Positions 24,600 through 37,153 of a stretch of 59,126 nucleotides of DNA are shown one piece after another (the stretch's first letter is position 1; each line of letters opens with the position of its first letter). Location of the stretch: assembly GCA_034687125.1 (NCBI GenBank), contig JAQGBZ010000373.1, positions 1 through 59,126 of the forward strand, written 5' to 3'. The DNA is from Neelides folsomi (lineage: Eukaryota; Arthropoda; Collembola; Neelipleona; Neelidae). The notes under the pieces are model-generated. The model ran no database searches, was not told the origin of the DNA, and saw only the letters and a list, made by a program, of their open reading frames with translations. A program made the translations under genes and the position numbers.

Positions 24600-24670
24600 A
24601 TTAAAATGCTCAATATGGATGATTTCATGATGTACAATGATATGATATACTGTATTACCAATTAAGAGAA

Positions 24671-24676
24671 AATAAA
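24671..24676 (+). terminator. Poly(A) signal AATAAA of the 344-residue ORF
   Basis: Plus-strand AATAAA 71 bp after the stop at 24599. It is the first canonical hexamer after the UBXN11-like stop, so it could serve both ORFs. Confidence 0.55.
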
Positions 24677-24964
24677 TTGTTAAATAAGTTTATTTTTTAT
24701 TTTTGAATACTCGTGTTTCGTGATTTTGTTATTTTGGTACGATGAGACGTAGCGTAAAGTTTAAATTGCATATCTTTATAAAGAAAGTTAAAAAAGGAGT
24801 AAACAGAAATAAAGTATCTTAATTTACAATAATAAAGTTTTTTATATAATAGAGGTCGTGACTCGAGAAACATGTGTATCACTTGTCGATGAATAAAAAA
24901 AGGAATTTAATTGGCCATGCATGGGAAATAAATAGGTAGGTTGACTCTTGAAAGGATTGAGGTC

Positions 24965-27900
24965 TCAGACGTAGAACTTTGAAGACGTTTTTTCCCTTTG
25001 ATTGAACAGGGTGAGGCTTGACCTTTGCTTCAGCCTGCTCACATCAATGAGCATTGACTCCGAGTCGGACAACTTGGCCGTCTCCTTTTTATTCCTCTTT
25101 GACTTTGGCAGTGTATTTGAGTTGGTCGCTCCCTCGGCCGCCCTTTCCGGCATGTTGCGAACGGTGAATTTGGCCATTTCTTTCATCTTCTCGTCAAGGC
25201 GGGTTTCTTTGGTCGTGGCGTCCATAGCAGCCATCCATTTCCTTTTCTCCGCAGGCGAAGCGGCGGTGAAGAGAAGCCAACGGGAAATTTCTTCGCTGTA
25301 GATCCTCCAAGAATTGTGCACCATTCCGAAACACTCATCTGTTGGTATTTACATAATTATTATGCGTTTCCACTTCAAAAGCAGATCTTGTTGAGAGCCG
25401 TAATAATAACACACTTATGGGATTATTGTGCAGTAAAAAATAAAGTAATATAATCGGAAATTTTCGCGCAGAAAATAAATATCTTGTACTCACGAACCTC
25501 ATGAATAGTGCATTGAAAAAAGTATTGCGATATTTTCCATATACTTTATGCCAAATTATGTACCTTCTTCATTGCTGTCGATGTTGAGCCAAATTCTGAA
25601 GTCAAGGTCTATTCGTCCTCCATAAATCAGTCCGTTCCTCTTCAAAAAGTCCTACAAATGGAGAATTAGGAAAAGTCATAATCTTAGGTTTTTTAGTAAG
25701 ACATTACGAACCTTTTTGCAATAAATGAGTTCTTTATTGAGAAGGATGACGTAGAGGTCTTTACTCTTATGCCCCTCTGTTGTTTTTATCAGCTCTCCTT
25801 GGATTAATATGGACGTGTTCTTCTCAATCAAATCTCTCCCCTGTGGAAATCATTAAACGAGTTGTTAAAACCGCACTTATCGAACGTAATGACTTATAAT
25901 GTGTTTGAAATAACCCTTCAATAATAGGGGAGTGTAATATACGTATATTATATCCAAACCTCAAATCCTTCTATGGAATTTTGAACCCTCACGATCTCTT
26001 GCAAATTATCAAATTTGCGCTGAGTATCGTTTATTTTCGTCGCTACTTTCTTCATAGCCTCGAGAGCATCGACAACGGACTCAAAGTCCGCATGGTTCTC
26101 CTGCAAAGTAAAATTGAGTTTTTATATATTTTATGGTCTCATAAATCCGGGCTGTTGCGGAGTTTTTTTCTACTTATACTCACATCTGTGTATTTGAGTA
26201 GCTCATTGAGCTGGAGGTGGTATTGGCAAATTCGTTGAATGGGACGTAAGAGGAAGCCGTGGAGAGGAAGCTTGTCCATCATCTGGAGCCTTCGGCAAGC
26301 CTCGAAGAAATTCGCATACTCCGGAATGAGGGAATATTTTCGTACAACGATGTTGGAAATGGGATTATTGCAGCAGTACTCCGAGTAGACATCAAATTGT
26401 GAAGCCTAAAAAACAAATTACATTTTTGTAACATTTCATCACGTAATACTCACTTAAAGGCTAAAGGGAACGCAAATAAATGCATTGGTAAACAAGTACT
26501 TTTGTCGGCACTCGGCATAAACATAAAAAGAGACCTAATTTATTGTAGATGCTACATCCACAGAAAAACAAATACATATGAACCAATGGTTAAAAGGAGC
26601 ATTGAAAGTAATGCATTCACAATAAGAAAATTAGCATAATAAAAATGCCCCATATGACAGTTGTGAACCTTATGGGAAATGGTAAAATAATGTAATCGTC
26701 GGTGATCTCAGAAATACTTTTAGAAGTACCTATATTAAGTAGAAGTGAGAGGTGAAGATTTTAACATGGATTTCTTACCCAAGCGAGAAAAATTGGGCCA
26801 ATCCTACTCTTTGGCACATCCTTGTCAATTTGAGTCGTGATGACTTCAAGGAAACGAGCGTGGAGGGCGAGGATCTGTTCAACGTTTGAGAATATATTGG
26901 AGATGGCCGGTTCAGAGAAGAGGTCCTTCCTTCCTCGGCAGGGAATGAGGAAGCCCTGAACAATGTCATTCAGGGTCTTCACGTAGTTCTGCTCCGTGGC
27001 CAAGATCTCCCGAATCACCTTCCCACGGATCTCACTCTTCCCTTTCGGTGGGTTGTTGATGTACTCGCCCTTTCGGAAGCTCTTCCTCATCGCTTCCTCA
27101 TCATTCTCCGAGACGAATCCATCGTCACCGTCGAGTCGTGAATCCGTCTCGGATGAGTCTTCACGTTTATGACCAGTGCTCTTCCATTCCCTGTCGGGGA
27201 TCTCCACGAAGGAGAGTTTCTTTATGGCTGACACGCTGTCGAACTCAAGCTCAATATCACTCGGAATGTATTCGGAACGAACTTTTCTTAATCGCTCTCG
27301 CCCTACTTTGTCCCTCACACCTCTCAGTCCGCTTATTTGAAATGGAAGATCTATTTGAATTCCACTGTCTCCGCTTTTGCATTTTTCTTCCCTTCTTGTT
27401 TTGCTCCTTTCCTTTCGCTGCTTTTCAACTTCCCTGTTAATGGAAAAATAAATTGATGGTGATTAAACCATAGATAACGTCTTAGTTAGCAGTTAAGTGG
27501 CGTGGTTAATCGTATTGTTTGATTGCAGTGATTTAAACTTTAAAATGATTTTAATTCTAAAGTTGAATTATTTAATTTAAAGTAATTTCAATTTTAAATG
27601 TTCAAATTACAATTGGTGCTTAAGTTCTAGTTGATGGGAAAGGTCAGGTGTTGAACCGAGAGTTTCTTTCAGTTTTTCCCCTCGTGAACCGAAACGAATT
27701 GAGAAAGTTTTAGAGAATCTTTTAAAGAGAGACGGTTGCTTCGCGCTCGTGTCGCTATCAGTGAAGCTCTTAGGACTGTTGCTGCTGCTGCTTCCAAAAG
27801 CTGGTTCTCTTGTGGAACGATGAGGGATTTGGATCTCCAGAGCTGCATCATAGGGATTTGCATTCACTGACGAGTGAAGATTGTCAATTCTTCCTTCCTT

Positions 27901-29902
27901 CTCAAACCAGCCGCTGATCTTTGGAGATTTCGGCGAGTTCTCCTCATTCTCAATGTCACGGTAGACTCGCCAACTTCCACTATAATAAAATGAAAGCCAA
28001 TGAGTGGATGTGGAAAAACATTGAGGCAGTTCAACAACTTCCCAGAGATTACATAGCAAAAGGTACATAATAAGCTCAAGCGTTTTTTGTTGATTAAATG
28101 CCAAATTGAAGGCTAGATTAACTACCTGATAGCTTGTAAAACACTCAATTGAATACTAGCGCAGAAAAATCAAAAGCTTTTTATGTAAACTTCCATTATA
28201 TTATTTCTTTCAAGTGCATACTTTAAATTTCAAATAAAGTGTAGCTACTAAAGTGTATTTAGTGTATGGTTTGTATTTATGTATTCTCCTTAAATACAGT
28301 TCAATCCGTTTTGAAGTTGACATTGGAGAAATGAAATTGAGTTAGTAACTTTGGATAATTCTCAAATAAACAAAAACTTTGTTATTTTAAAAATCCAATT
28401 AGCGAATTTTCCAACTGAGCACCATTTTGAGACAAACACTGAAATAATAGTCGCTCTTATCCATCTCGAATGTAGTCGAATTTTGGAATTGGTATGTTTT
28501 GACCCGTTTGAATGATTTGTTAAATAGAATTCGCTTCCTTCCATGTTAGCAAAAGTTGAAAATATTTGAATTTCATTATATTTCATTTTTAGAAATGAAT
28601 TTTTTGTTTATTTGAGAATTATCTAAAGTTACTAACTCAATTTCACTTCTCCAATGTCAACCTCCAAACGGATTGAACTGTATAATTCAGCACTGTAAAA
28701 ATATTTAAAAACTTACTTTCGTTCTGAGTTATCTAGAAATAATGACTTTGGCCGCTCTTCTGAAACCGACTTTCCCATCCTCATCTGAAATGAAAAATGC
28801 ATTAGTAAATGTGTACTTATCAAAAAAGAGAGGTTCTGTTCAACATAATTATTCTCCTTCACATTGTCAGTGGGTTGTTGGGAAATTTAATTCTCAACCA
28901 TTTTTTTGCCTTTAATTAGATAATGGTTTAATGTAGCATTAGGGTTGTTTGCAAAGTAGGCTCATAAAGCCTCCTGTAGCGTGTGATTATGGAGTTTAGA
29001 AACTTTGAACTCACTTTGACAGGCTCTGGCTCATAGAGGAAAGGAGTGTCGACGGGTGGGTTTGGGCAGGAACTCTTCCGATCTTCCAATCTCTCGAAAA
29101 CCACCTTATCACTAATTTTTAAGCTGAAAAAAACATTTTGACATGTGAGAATTCGCATTATTCATTCAAATCCTAATAAGCTGAGAGATAATTCACATTC
29201 CATATTTATCTCAAACATATGGCCCGATGAAAGAACCTCAAATTCCTGAATACACATAAACCTTGAATCCCCATTAATCTCTCAGACCACATGCATAATT
29301 TATTGATGCTTTGCTTTATATAATTCCTGTGCTAATTTATACGTCATTTATCATTTGCGTTGAATGCGATGATGCTCTTTGGGGACTTTGGACTTTATTA
29401 AAAAGTTTTTTGCACAAAATCAGGCAGATGAGTTTTATGCACATTCACTTTTGGAAATTTAAAAGTACATATTTACTATATGTAAATGATACATAATTAT
29501 TTATGTAACCACACACTTCCCCTGCATTACCTTAAAAGGGATTTTAGAGGCATTCTCCACACGATCGTGTTTACTGCATGGATAAATCGTTACCTAATGA
29601 AAACTCTTAGTGTAATTACACTCACTGCTCATTACTATTAGTAATTGGCTATAAGGTATATAGTATGTGAAGATGCATGAAGGAAAAATGACATGACAGA
29701 TGAGGTAATTTTAGTTTTAATGATTTTAAACGAGCTAATACTTTTTCTTTGGACTCCGACTGTACGACGAGTATTTCTTGTTAGGGAAATTGACAAAGCT
29801 CGTTGAGGTCTGATGATGTTTGTTGTTTCCTTCTGGATAGGGAATTCCTTGCCAATATTCCTCTACCTTCTTGAACATATTGTTCCTCGCGAGGAACGAC
29901 AT
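24965..29902 (-). CDS. DH-PH Rho guanine nucleotide exchange factor (Asef/collybistin-like)
   Basis: Activates Rho-family GTPases (Cdc42/Rac in the closest relatives ARHGEF4, SPATA13, ARHGEF9). Ten exons, minus strand: 29742-29902, 29015-29123, 28717-28784, 27611-27979, 26779-27433, 26184-26405, 25960-26100, 25712-25840, 25564-25651, 24965-25338 (771 residues). Residues 1-370 are polar, with Ser-rich (GSSSSNSPKSFTDSD) and basic stretches. The DH domain (about 372-565) opens RGKVIREILATEQNYVKTL and contains GFLIPCRGRKDLFSE, LIPEYANFFEACRRLQ and LLRPIQRICQYHLQLNELL, the collybistin/Asef signature. The PH domain (about 580-690) has YVILLNKELIYCKKDFLKR, GRIDLD and EKRKWMAAMD. The C-terminal 80 residues are basic and serine-rich. 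No SH3 domain was found upstream of DH, unlike Asef. The start is the ATG of the short first exon; an alternative first exon lies at 32007-32890. Confidence 0.9.
28297..28680. mobile_element. MITE with ~79-bp terminal inverted repeats (Tc1/mariner-like)
   Basis: A 384-bp non-autonomous element inside the RhoGEF intron between exons 28717-28784 and 27611-27979. Left end 28297-28375 and right end 28602-28680 are reverse complements over about 79 bp with four mismatches; both begin CAGTTCAATCCGTTT. The element is flanked by TA on each side (28295-28296, 28681-28682), the duplication made by Tc1/mariner transposases, and starts with CAGT as many of them do. The internal 226 bp encode nothing recognisable. 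The right end lies 36 bp from a coding exon. Family assignment is inferred from ends and target site only. Confidence 0.88.
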
Positions 29903-32006
29903 GAGAAGGAATTAGAATAATTTGCAAAGTTTTAAATGTTTAACCAACACAATCACTCCCTATGGTCGAACTGGTCAGTCGGAAGCAGAGGAACGGTATA
30001 TGGGGACCAATTATTCATCCTCGTAAAACGATGAAAGATAACAAGCAGAGAATGTCCGTTGGCACTTTTTGACTCGTTGGGTTCCCAATAAAACTTGGAG
30101 CTTTAAGCCTCAATGATAAAAACACAACTTGTCCTATAATGCTTCATTAATATTCTCTTATCCTCGAGCAATGATTAGATACTCGCTGTCTTTTTACATA
30201 TACTTTTATCTACCTACGGTTAAAATTATGTAGGACACAAATATTCACTTTGAATAAATTCCCCTTTGAGGACTTTTATATAAAATTGATTTTTTATTAG
30301 CACGGGGCTAAATATTTGCTTATTTTCCAAACGGACTCGTCTGGTTGACTTAATAGCTATTGAGAAGGAATATTGAGGGAGATTTGCGGAGTTTTGGATT
30401 GAGAGGATATGTGACTTTTGTGGGAGAAGGTTGAAGAGCGTGTGAGTGATGAAGTTTATTGGTGGTGGTGGGAGGAGGTGACCTTATGAACACGGGGGGA
30501 CTCATCCCATATGCACATCAGAGGTAATCTGTATGGAAAAGACAATGGCGAGAGGTTAGGCAAACAAGGTGTATAGATGCAAATGCAGGGATTGTTCCTC
30601 ACTTGGTCATTCATTGCAGCCTTCGGTTGAATCTTGTATAATTGAAACAATGGAATTTCTACTACTTTTAAACTGGAACAAGAGAGAAGTATAAGTTTTG
30701 TGTGTCTGTCTTGTAACAGTTAGAAGGACAGGTTTCTTTTCACCGTTACCTCCATTCGTAATCAAAGGTCCACACTTTTATATTATGATATGTTTGATTA
30801 TCTTTTTCGATCATCCAATCTCTCCCCAATTGCCCATTTAATGGCCAAGGAGGGGTTGAGTGGTCCATTTACCTAATGCCTTAATAACTCTCTTTAACTC
30901 CCAATCACTCTCCTTCAATCATCATCTTCTCATTAGGCTCATTATGCTCCATTTCCTTACTCTTTTTTCTCTAAATAAACAATTGATTTGTGATAATGAT
31001 TGATAAATTTCGTCATCTTCACACCCCCTTCTTTTCACGGTTTGTAATTTATGACTATGACAGTTGTGGATTCACTATGCAAATATTTATTATTTGTTTA
31101 AAACTCAACGAGCGATATGAGCGCTGGTAATGTAAATACTACGCTCTCTTTGTTCCTCCGTTCCGCTGCGTTGTTTTCCTTTTATCTATATGGGGTTATC
31201 AAGTTTCGATTAAAATAATCCTCATTTAAACATCCAGGCTAATAAGTGTGTTTGGAATTGAAAACGGGTAAATGATTATGAGTAATAAGCACGTCTGTTG
31301 GATGCAATTTGAAGGTAATTGGGTATATGGAAATAAAAGTAATTGGAATGCGTGGAAGAAAAATTAGTTTGGATCCATTACAAGAGATGATTCACGGTCT
31401 TGAACTAGAGCTTGGGATCCATTCAATGGATGGAAAAAAGAATTGATTATTTGCGCACAATTAGAGCCGCTCATTTCCGGGCCTATTGTACACCATTGTA
31501 GAGATGAATAGGAGGAGAAGTCCACATTCTTCTTAATCCAAACACCTGCCTCCAAAATACCCCACAAAAGAAATTCGTAGAGAAATGAGAAAAAAAACTG
31601 TCGTGTAGATTACCGGAGCCGTCAAATCTGTCTGATTCTAAAATTTCACTTATTTCTTGAAAGTATCATAATACCTTATATCTCATTCTGAAAAGAAACA
31701 ATAAGGAATTCTATTATGACATTCCTTTCCATTCTTTCCGACATTTTTAGGAGGTCTACTGTGATAAGATTTGACGTAATGGAAAAGATTTTTGTGTATT
31801 GTTCACGAAGGTATTTCTTATTATATCTCCTCGACATTCTCTCTTCTTAAGATATGAAAAAAGAGACTGGCGAGAGAAGGGTCTACAAGATTGCCATATA
31901 AGTATCAACTGTTCTCTCATGAGAAAATGAGAATCATGAGATGCATTTGTGTGTATGAAATCATGCTGAAGGTAAATGGGAAGGTAGAGGAAATGGAATG
32001 TCTTAC
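29903..32006 (-). other. RhoGEF promoter 2 / intron of the long isoform
   Basis: For the short isoform this is upstream promoter DNA; for the long isoform it is the middle of a 2.9-kb intron (29124-32006). Purine- or pyrimidine-rich patches occur but no open frame of coding quality. Includes no recognised repeat. Confidence 0.45.
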
Positions 32007-32890
32007 TTTTCAATCTTCTTGCCTCCATATTTAGGTGAGATATATGACTTCGGCAACGACCTCGATCTCTTTCCCCGTTCACTTTTAACCGAATTGAGAT
32101 CACGCGGAGGGTCTTGAAGATCTGACTTGTCCTCACTCTTTTTCACAGACGCCCGGGTGTTACAAGACTCAGCGGCGGGGCGTTGAGGACCGTCATTATT
32201 ACTAATATTATGTTTTAAAGAAGTAGAAGTGTGTGGAGATTCGCCGGCAGAATTGTTGGTTTGGCGCCAAGTAGGACTTCCGGCAGTCTGTGGATCTCCT
32301 TCCTCACTTTGGTTATTGACAGCAGCTGGGGCAATTATTTCGTCGGGGTGTCGGCATTCGAAGTTGAGCACTTTTCTCGCTGAAGACTCCTTCCCGTACT
32401 GAGAGTGGAATAACTTGATTCCTCTAGGACTGAACGCACTCGCCAGCTTGGCCTTATCGTGGAAAGAAGCGTGGAGTGCGCGGAAAGGGGTCAGGAGCCC
32501 TTCGATGGTTTTCTCGCCGGTTGCAACGCTGTTTCTCCTCACGAGATGCTCAATATTCGTTTTGGCAGGGTCGGTCCGGGGAACCCGCGGTTTTGAAGAT
32601 GAGAAACTTGAGTAGAACTTGGCCGGTCTCCGACTCAATGAAACTGTTGCGGGGGGCTGGGGAGGGCGGGCGGCTCGGCCCCTCGGTGTAATGAAGACTG
32701 GCGTCGTTGTTGTTGGCCCATCTTTCTTCTGTTGACTAGCAAGAGTCTTTTTACCCGTCGTCTCAATCCGATCTGCCAGCATGAGGAGCTTTGTCTTGTC
32801 CCGTAATGTGAAATCCCCTCTTAGATCTTGGACTCCTGACAACCCCGGATTTATGATCCTTGAAGAAGAGTACACGCCTCGCACTTCCAT
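32007..32890 (-). CDS. Alternative first coding exon of the RhoGEF gene
   Basis: An open exon of 884 bp starting at an ATG in good context (AAAATGG), 4-5 bases behind a clear acceptor (ttgcag ending at about 32896), and ending in a consensus donor GTAAGA after two bases of a codon (AA). The short first exon at 29742-29902 ends with the same two bases in the same phase, so both fit the RhoGEF exon at 29015-29123, which starts with C (AA+C, Asn). The 294 residues are rich in Ser, Pro, Arg and Thr (PRGRAARPPQPPATVSLSRR; KRSRSLPKSY) and look disordered; I recognise no domain. G+C is higher than around it. The open frame continues about 50 codons upstream of the ATG through the acceptor. It could belong to a separate gene, but strand, phase and lack of another partner favour the RhoGEF. 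Confidence 0.6.
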
Positions 32891-33272
32891 TTTATCTGCA
32901 ATGACACAAATGTTGAGATCTCCTGCCCCGTAATAATGAATAAAATCCTGAATAAATCCTATTACATCCACGTGGCCCTTCACCAATTCCAAATATTCAA
33001 GCTCAAGCTCATGTGAATTGAAGAAGAAATAACATTTGTTTAGCTCATCCCATACGGAGACAATAATTTATTTAAATGTAAAACAGACGACTGGATCGCA
33101 TCCTTAATTTCATGCGGAAGACAAAGTGAGTATTCAAGGAACATTAAGCGATTTGGTCTTTTAAGCTCTGGCCCTTTTCAGACTCCCTAAAATACCAATT
33201 GGTAAATGGGGTATAAAGGATACACACAGAGACTGTCCTCGTGTTTAAATTTCGCATAATTTCACATTATTG

Positions 33273-33290
33273 TTTATTATTATTATTATT
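33273..33290. repeat. Short ATT microsatellite
   Basis: About six consecutive TTA/ATT units, followed 40 bp later by a second, shorter ATT run. Simple sequence, no further meaning. Confidence 0.85.
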
Positions 33291-36200
33291 TGTGCAAGAT
33301 TTCATGTGATGGAGGCGGTGGGCACATACATATTACTATTATTATTCCCCCTTGTTGTGCAATTCACCTTTTAACAACTCTGCTCTTTCCTCCCCCATTA
33401 AAAAAGTTAATAAAACAGAGAGCTCATTTGCATTTGCACCACCACTATCAAATCATTTAAAAAATAATCTTGGTGAAGAATGGGTAAGGAAAACATTTAC
33501 TATAAGGTGGATAATGATTTACATTGAGAGAGGTTGAGAGGATTGAAAGAGAAAACTTTTCTTATTCCTGATCCTTATTGGTCAATTAATCGTGTGTTTG
33601 TGGGGTTGGAGACTTTCACATACACGATGTATGAATGTGTCTGCTCGTGGAGTCATCGTTGACTTCCGGCTAAGGCGAATATGCCTTTATATGCCCATCG
33701 TCAAACTCCTCCATCCATTTACAGCCACCACATGCGAACTACACTAACATTAAGAACTGAGGGGGACATGGAGACTCTGAGGTTCTTGAAGTCGATGGGA
33801 TCGCGGTGAAGTGAAACTTTTGACTTATTGAAAGAGGACGGAGGATTTCACATTAAACTCAGCTCCTTAATAAGCTGATGGTGCTTTATAGCAGGTGAAT
33901 GCTGTGCGATCGACTTGATACCAAATGACCTATTATAAGATTCATATTATATTACAGTGGAGATAAGAGTGTAAACACAGCGTGTGAACTTTGGCCAATC
34001 TCTCTCATCACCATTCCAATTCCTTCTTCCCGTTATTCAAACCATTTTTCTACCAACGTTTTTCCCGTGTCCCCTGAGAGGAAATCCTTGATTATTTAAT
34101 TATTACTTTAACAATTACCTTCTCTTTTCTCAGCCTTATCAAAGACGCCTCCTTTAATACAAATACGATCATCCCCGAGGTTAACATCAAGTGAAACAAA
34201 TGAACCATGTTCATAAACATATAATATTTAACTGGCCTTATTAAATTATTAATTTTTAAATTAGACTTATTAGAGGGAACCAAGGTTGGGATGCTCTTCT
34301 TTCCTCCCACCCATTTTCATTTATTCCAACTTCCTGCATTTACTAATTTCTTCTTTATTCCTCTATTATTTTCACTTTATGATGATTTACAACCTTTGCA
34401 CATGGTAATTAACGAATTAGACGAAATGCCAAAACCTATTATACGGGTGTACTCGTGTACTCCATAAAAGTTTTTCGGACGATGTGAGTTCATTTCTTCA
34501 AATCTTGCTAAAATCCTTTAAGGAGATAATTTATCATAATGATGATGAATATAGTTCTTAAGAAGAAAAACATGCACATATTGGTGGAGTCTTCCTAATC
34601 GCCCGGTCATCTCATACTTACCTGTGTAGTGTTAAGATTGAGTGAGGATTAAAAATGTGAAATGGTTTCATATTTAGAGGAGCGCGACTGACCTTCATCT
34701 CCTCATTCTCTTCTTGAAGAGATCCGTTTTTCTCCGAGTCCTTATATAGGAGGAGAGTAAGTAGAGGAATTGAGGAAGGAGAACACAACCCTTCTTCATA
34801 ATTTAAAGCTCATGTGCATACCAAGTATTGTAGTATTCAAATGGGCAGAAGGAATGTTGGAAGAGGTGAGGGAGGGCCACTTGAGGAGAATTCACCGCTT
34901 AATTGCCTATTCAGCCTCCTCAAAAGGGGAAATGAATAGGTTTGATCCACCACCTCCACCACTAATAACTTCTAGCTTCCAATGTCAACCTACTCATATT
35001 CAATTTCTTTCAAATGAGACTCGCGCTTTCAGAACTGTAATTGACTCAAAGTGGTCGGGAGGCAATTCGTAAAGTGGAAAAATGATTAAGCCCAAAGAAC
35101 CTCCAATGGCCGTTGTAATCTTGCAATGCAAATGCAGAAATCCAATGGTTTAAAAAGTTTATATTTTATATTCCATGCGATTGTTTTATAGCTATTGTTC
35201 TGTTTGGAAGGAAAAATACACTAATTGTAAAAATGTATTCTTTTTTGTATAGCTCATTCCGTTCCTTCATTAAACTCAACGTGTGAGTTAAACGAGTCGA
35301 ACCAACTGAATTGTCATTGTGGGCGATTGAAGCGTCGAAAAGCAGAAAGGGTTAGATGTACAGACAACAACCTTCTACCCCAACGAGAGCAAGGATCAAG
35401 GTAATAAAAAACGAATGTATCAGCAACATTTACCTGTTCAGGCAACAACTATTTTTATGCTTTTTACATGCTTATTTTTATAATGTATTTTTTAGACCCT
35501 TTCATGTTACTATCGGGTGTATTAAAACCATTTGGCCAGTACCAAACCATGTACCTGTAAGTTTGGATTTCTAATAATGCTAAGAAATATTATTTGGTAA
35601 AAGAAATAAATTTATTGAGGCTTTAAGATTCGTCAATAATAATTATTAAAGGTATTTAACATTTTATAGGATTTCCAAATATTGAGTATGCCTCATGAAC
35701 TCATGAATAAAATGAGTCATTAAAATCTGTGTAAATTGATTTGCCTTTCTAATATTTGTTACGTCGCAGTGAGATTGATATTTACCAAGCTAAAGTTTGT
35801 AAAAATACATTTTATTCATTGTAATTACATATCTTTCTATTCCTGTATTGTATATTTCTATTAATGGTTGGGTTTCATCACCTTGTGGGAATGGAGATGA
35901 GAACAGTTGTTCAACAGTTGTCATCAGGTCTTGATAGAAGAAACTTCCAACCAGGTAGAATATTTAATACATCCACATCCGTGTCCCTGTTTTGTATAGG
36001 AGAGACACTATATATTCCATAGGCACTTCCGACATTCACGAGGCGACACTTTATATTGAAATTATTCACAAAACAAATCTCACTTTGATTCCGCGGCGGT
36101 GCATTTAATGTCCTTACTCCACGAACATTGAGTCATTGAAGTATATTAAGGTGTGTTAAAGTCACTTCACTGAAGAAGAGATTAGTGAGCGTTAAGTTAA

Positions 36201-36340
36201 TAATGAAATTGTAAAATGTGAACAAGGTTCCTCGTGTGTCCCTCTCTCGAACCTCACTGTTCTGCAGAGGTAAAAGCGGGGAGTTAGCCGTTAAAGGCAC
36301 TATTCCTCCTCCTCATGCAGGAAAGGGAAGACTCCCATTC

Positions 36341-36366
36341 CCACCAGGTGAAAATACACCTGGTGG
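36341..36366. promoter_or_regulatory. Palindrome with two CAGGTG/CACCTG boxes
   Basis: Perfect inverted repeat of 10 bp (CCACCAGGTG, spacer AAAATA, CACCTGGTGG). Each arm contains the E2-box CAGGTG/CACCTG bound by Snail and ZEB zinc-finger repressors and by some bHLH factors. Paired sites in this spacing could be a binding element; could also form a small hairpin. Function is inferred. Confidence 0.45.
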
Positions 36367-37153
36367 AGTGTCTACGGGCTAAATGTCTCACCCCACATTC
36401 CATGTGCCTTCATAGTCCCTCTCTATTACTCCAACCTCCTTTCCTTCTCCCATTCATATCAAATTACGATAATTGATGCCTCATAAGGTTAAAAACTAAC
36501 GTCTACATCTTCACCCTTTTTCATAATGAGAATCTAATTATTCAAAATGGCTTTCAAACTTTTTAGTTTTAGTCTTTAGACAGTAATACACACCCCTTTG
36601 AACTTTCATGTTCTCTTAAGATTCTTTCTAATGATGGTATACGTATACAAATATGTAAAACTTTTTTTATTTGACTTTATATAAAAGGCACTGAAAAGTA
36701 TTGAAAAGAGCACGGAAGAGCACTATGGTATTACCTGAAGAAGTATTCGCATTGTCTGTTATGAACAAGGAAAAGGTTGAGAAATGCAACATCAGAGCAG
36801 ACTAAATCCCGTGAAAAAGCACTGAAAGCCCAATAGTTTTGTTAAACATTAAAATGAATTGGAAAATCCTGAAAAATGAGGGTTAGTGAAATTAATACAA
36901 TCAGTATATTCATTTATATATGGTAATATTGAGTTTAAAACGGTTTTGCAATAAATATGAAATGCACTTTTATTGGTTTATTTATTATTGATTTTTAATT
37001 GCATATTTACTTTATTACATAACTAATTCGATATAAACATTTACAAATAAGATTTTAATTACACATATTCTCATATTAATCCAGAGTGTGTAAATCACAA
37101 TTAGTCAGTCTTGAATTATGTATAAAAATAAATCAAAAATATCTTAATTAAAG

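Larger units (their letters stand above)
32891..37153. other. 4.3 kb gene desert
   Basis: No gene recognised. Contains the (ATT)n run at 33273-33290, a TATATAGG motif at about 34744 with no identifiable downstream gene, and the CACCTG palindrome at 36341-36366. The composition alternates AT-rich stretches with G+C-richer islands of 100-300 bp, as seen where cis-regulatory elements are scattered. The right end holds the protease 3' UTR. Confidence 0.45.

Noticed and set aside
34744..35072. TATATAGG motif followed by a 100-codon open frame
   Set aside because: The peptide is low-complexity in part (Pro run) and unlike any family; no splice sites or poly(A) signal support a gene.
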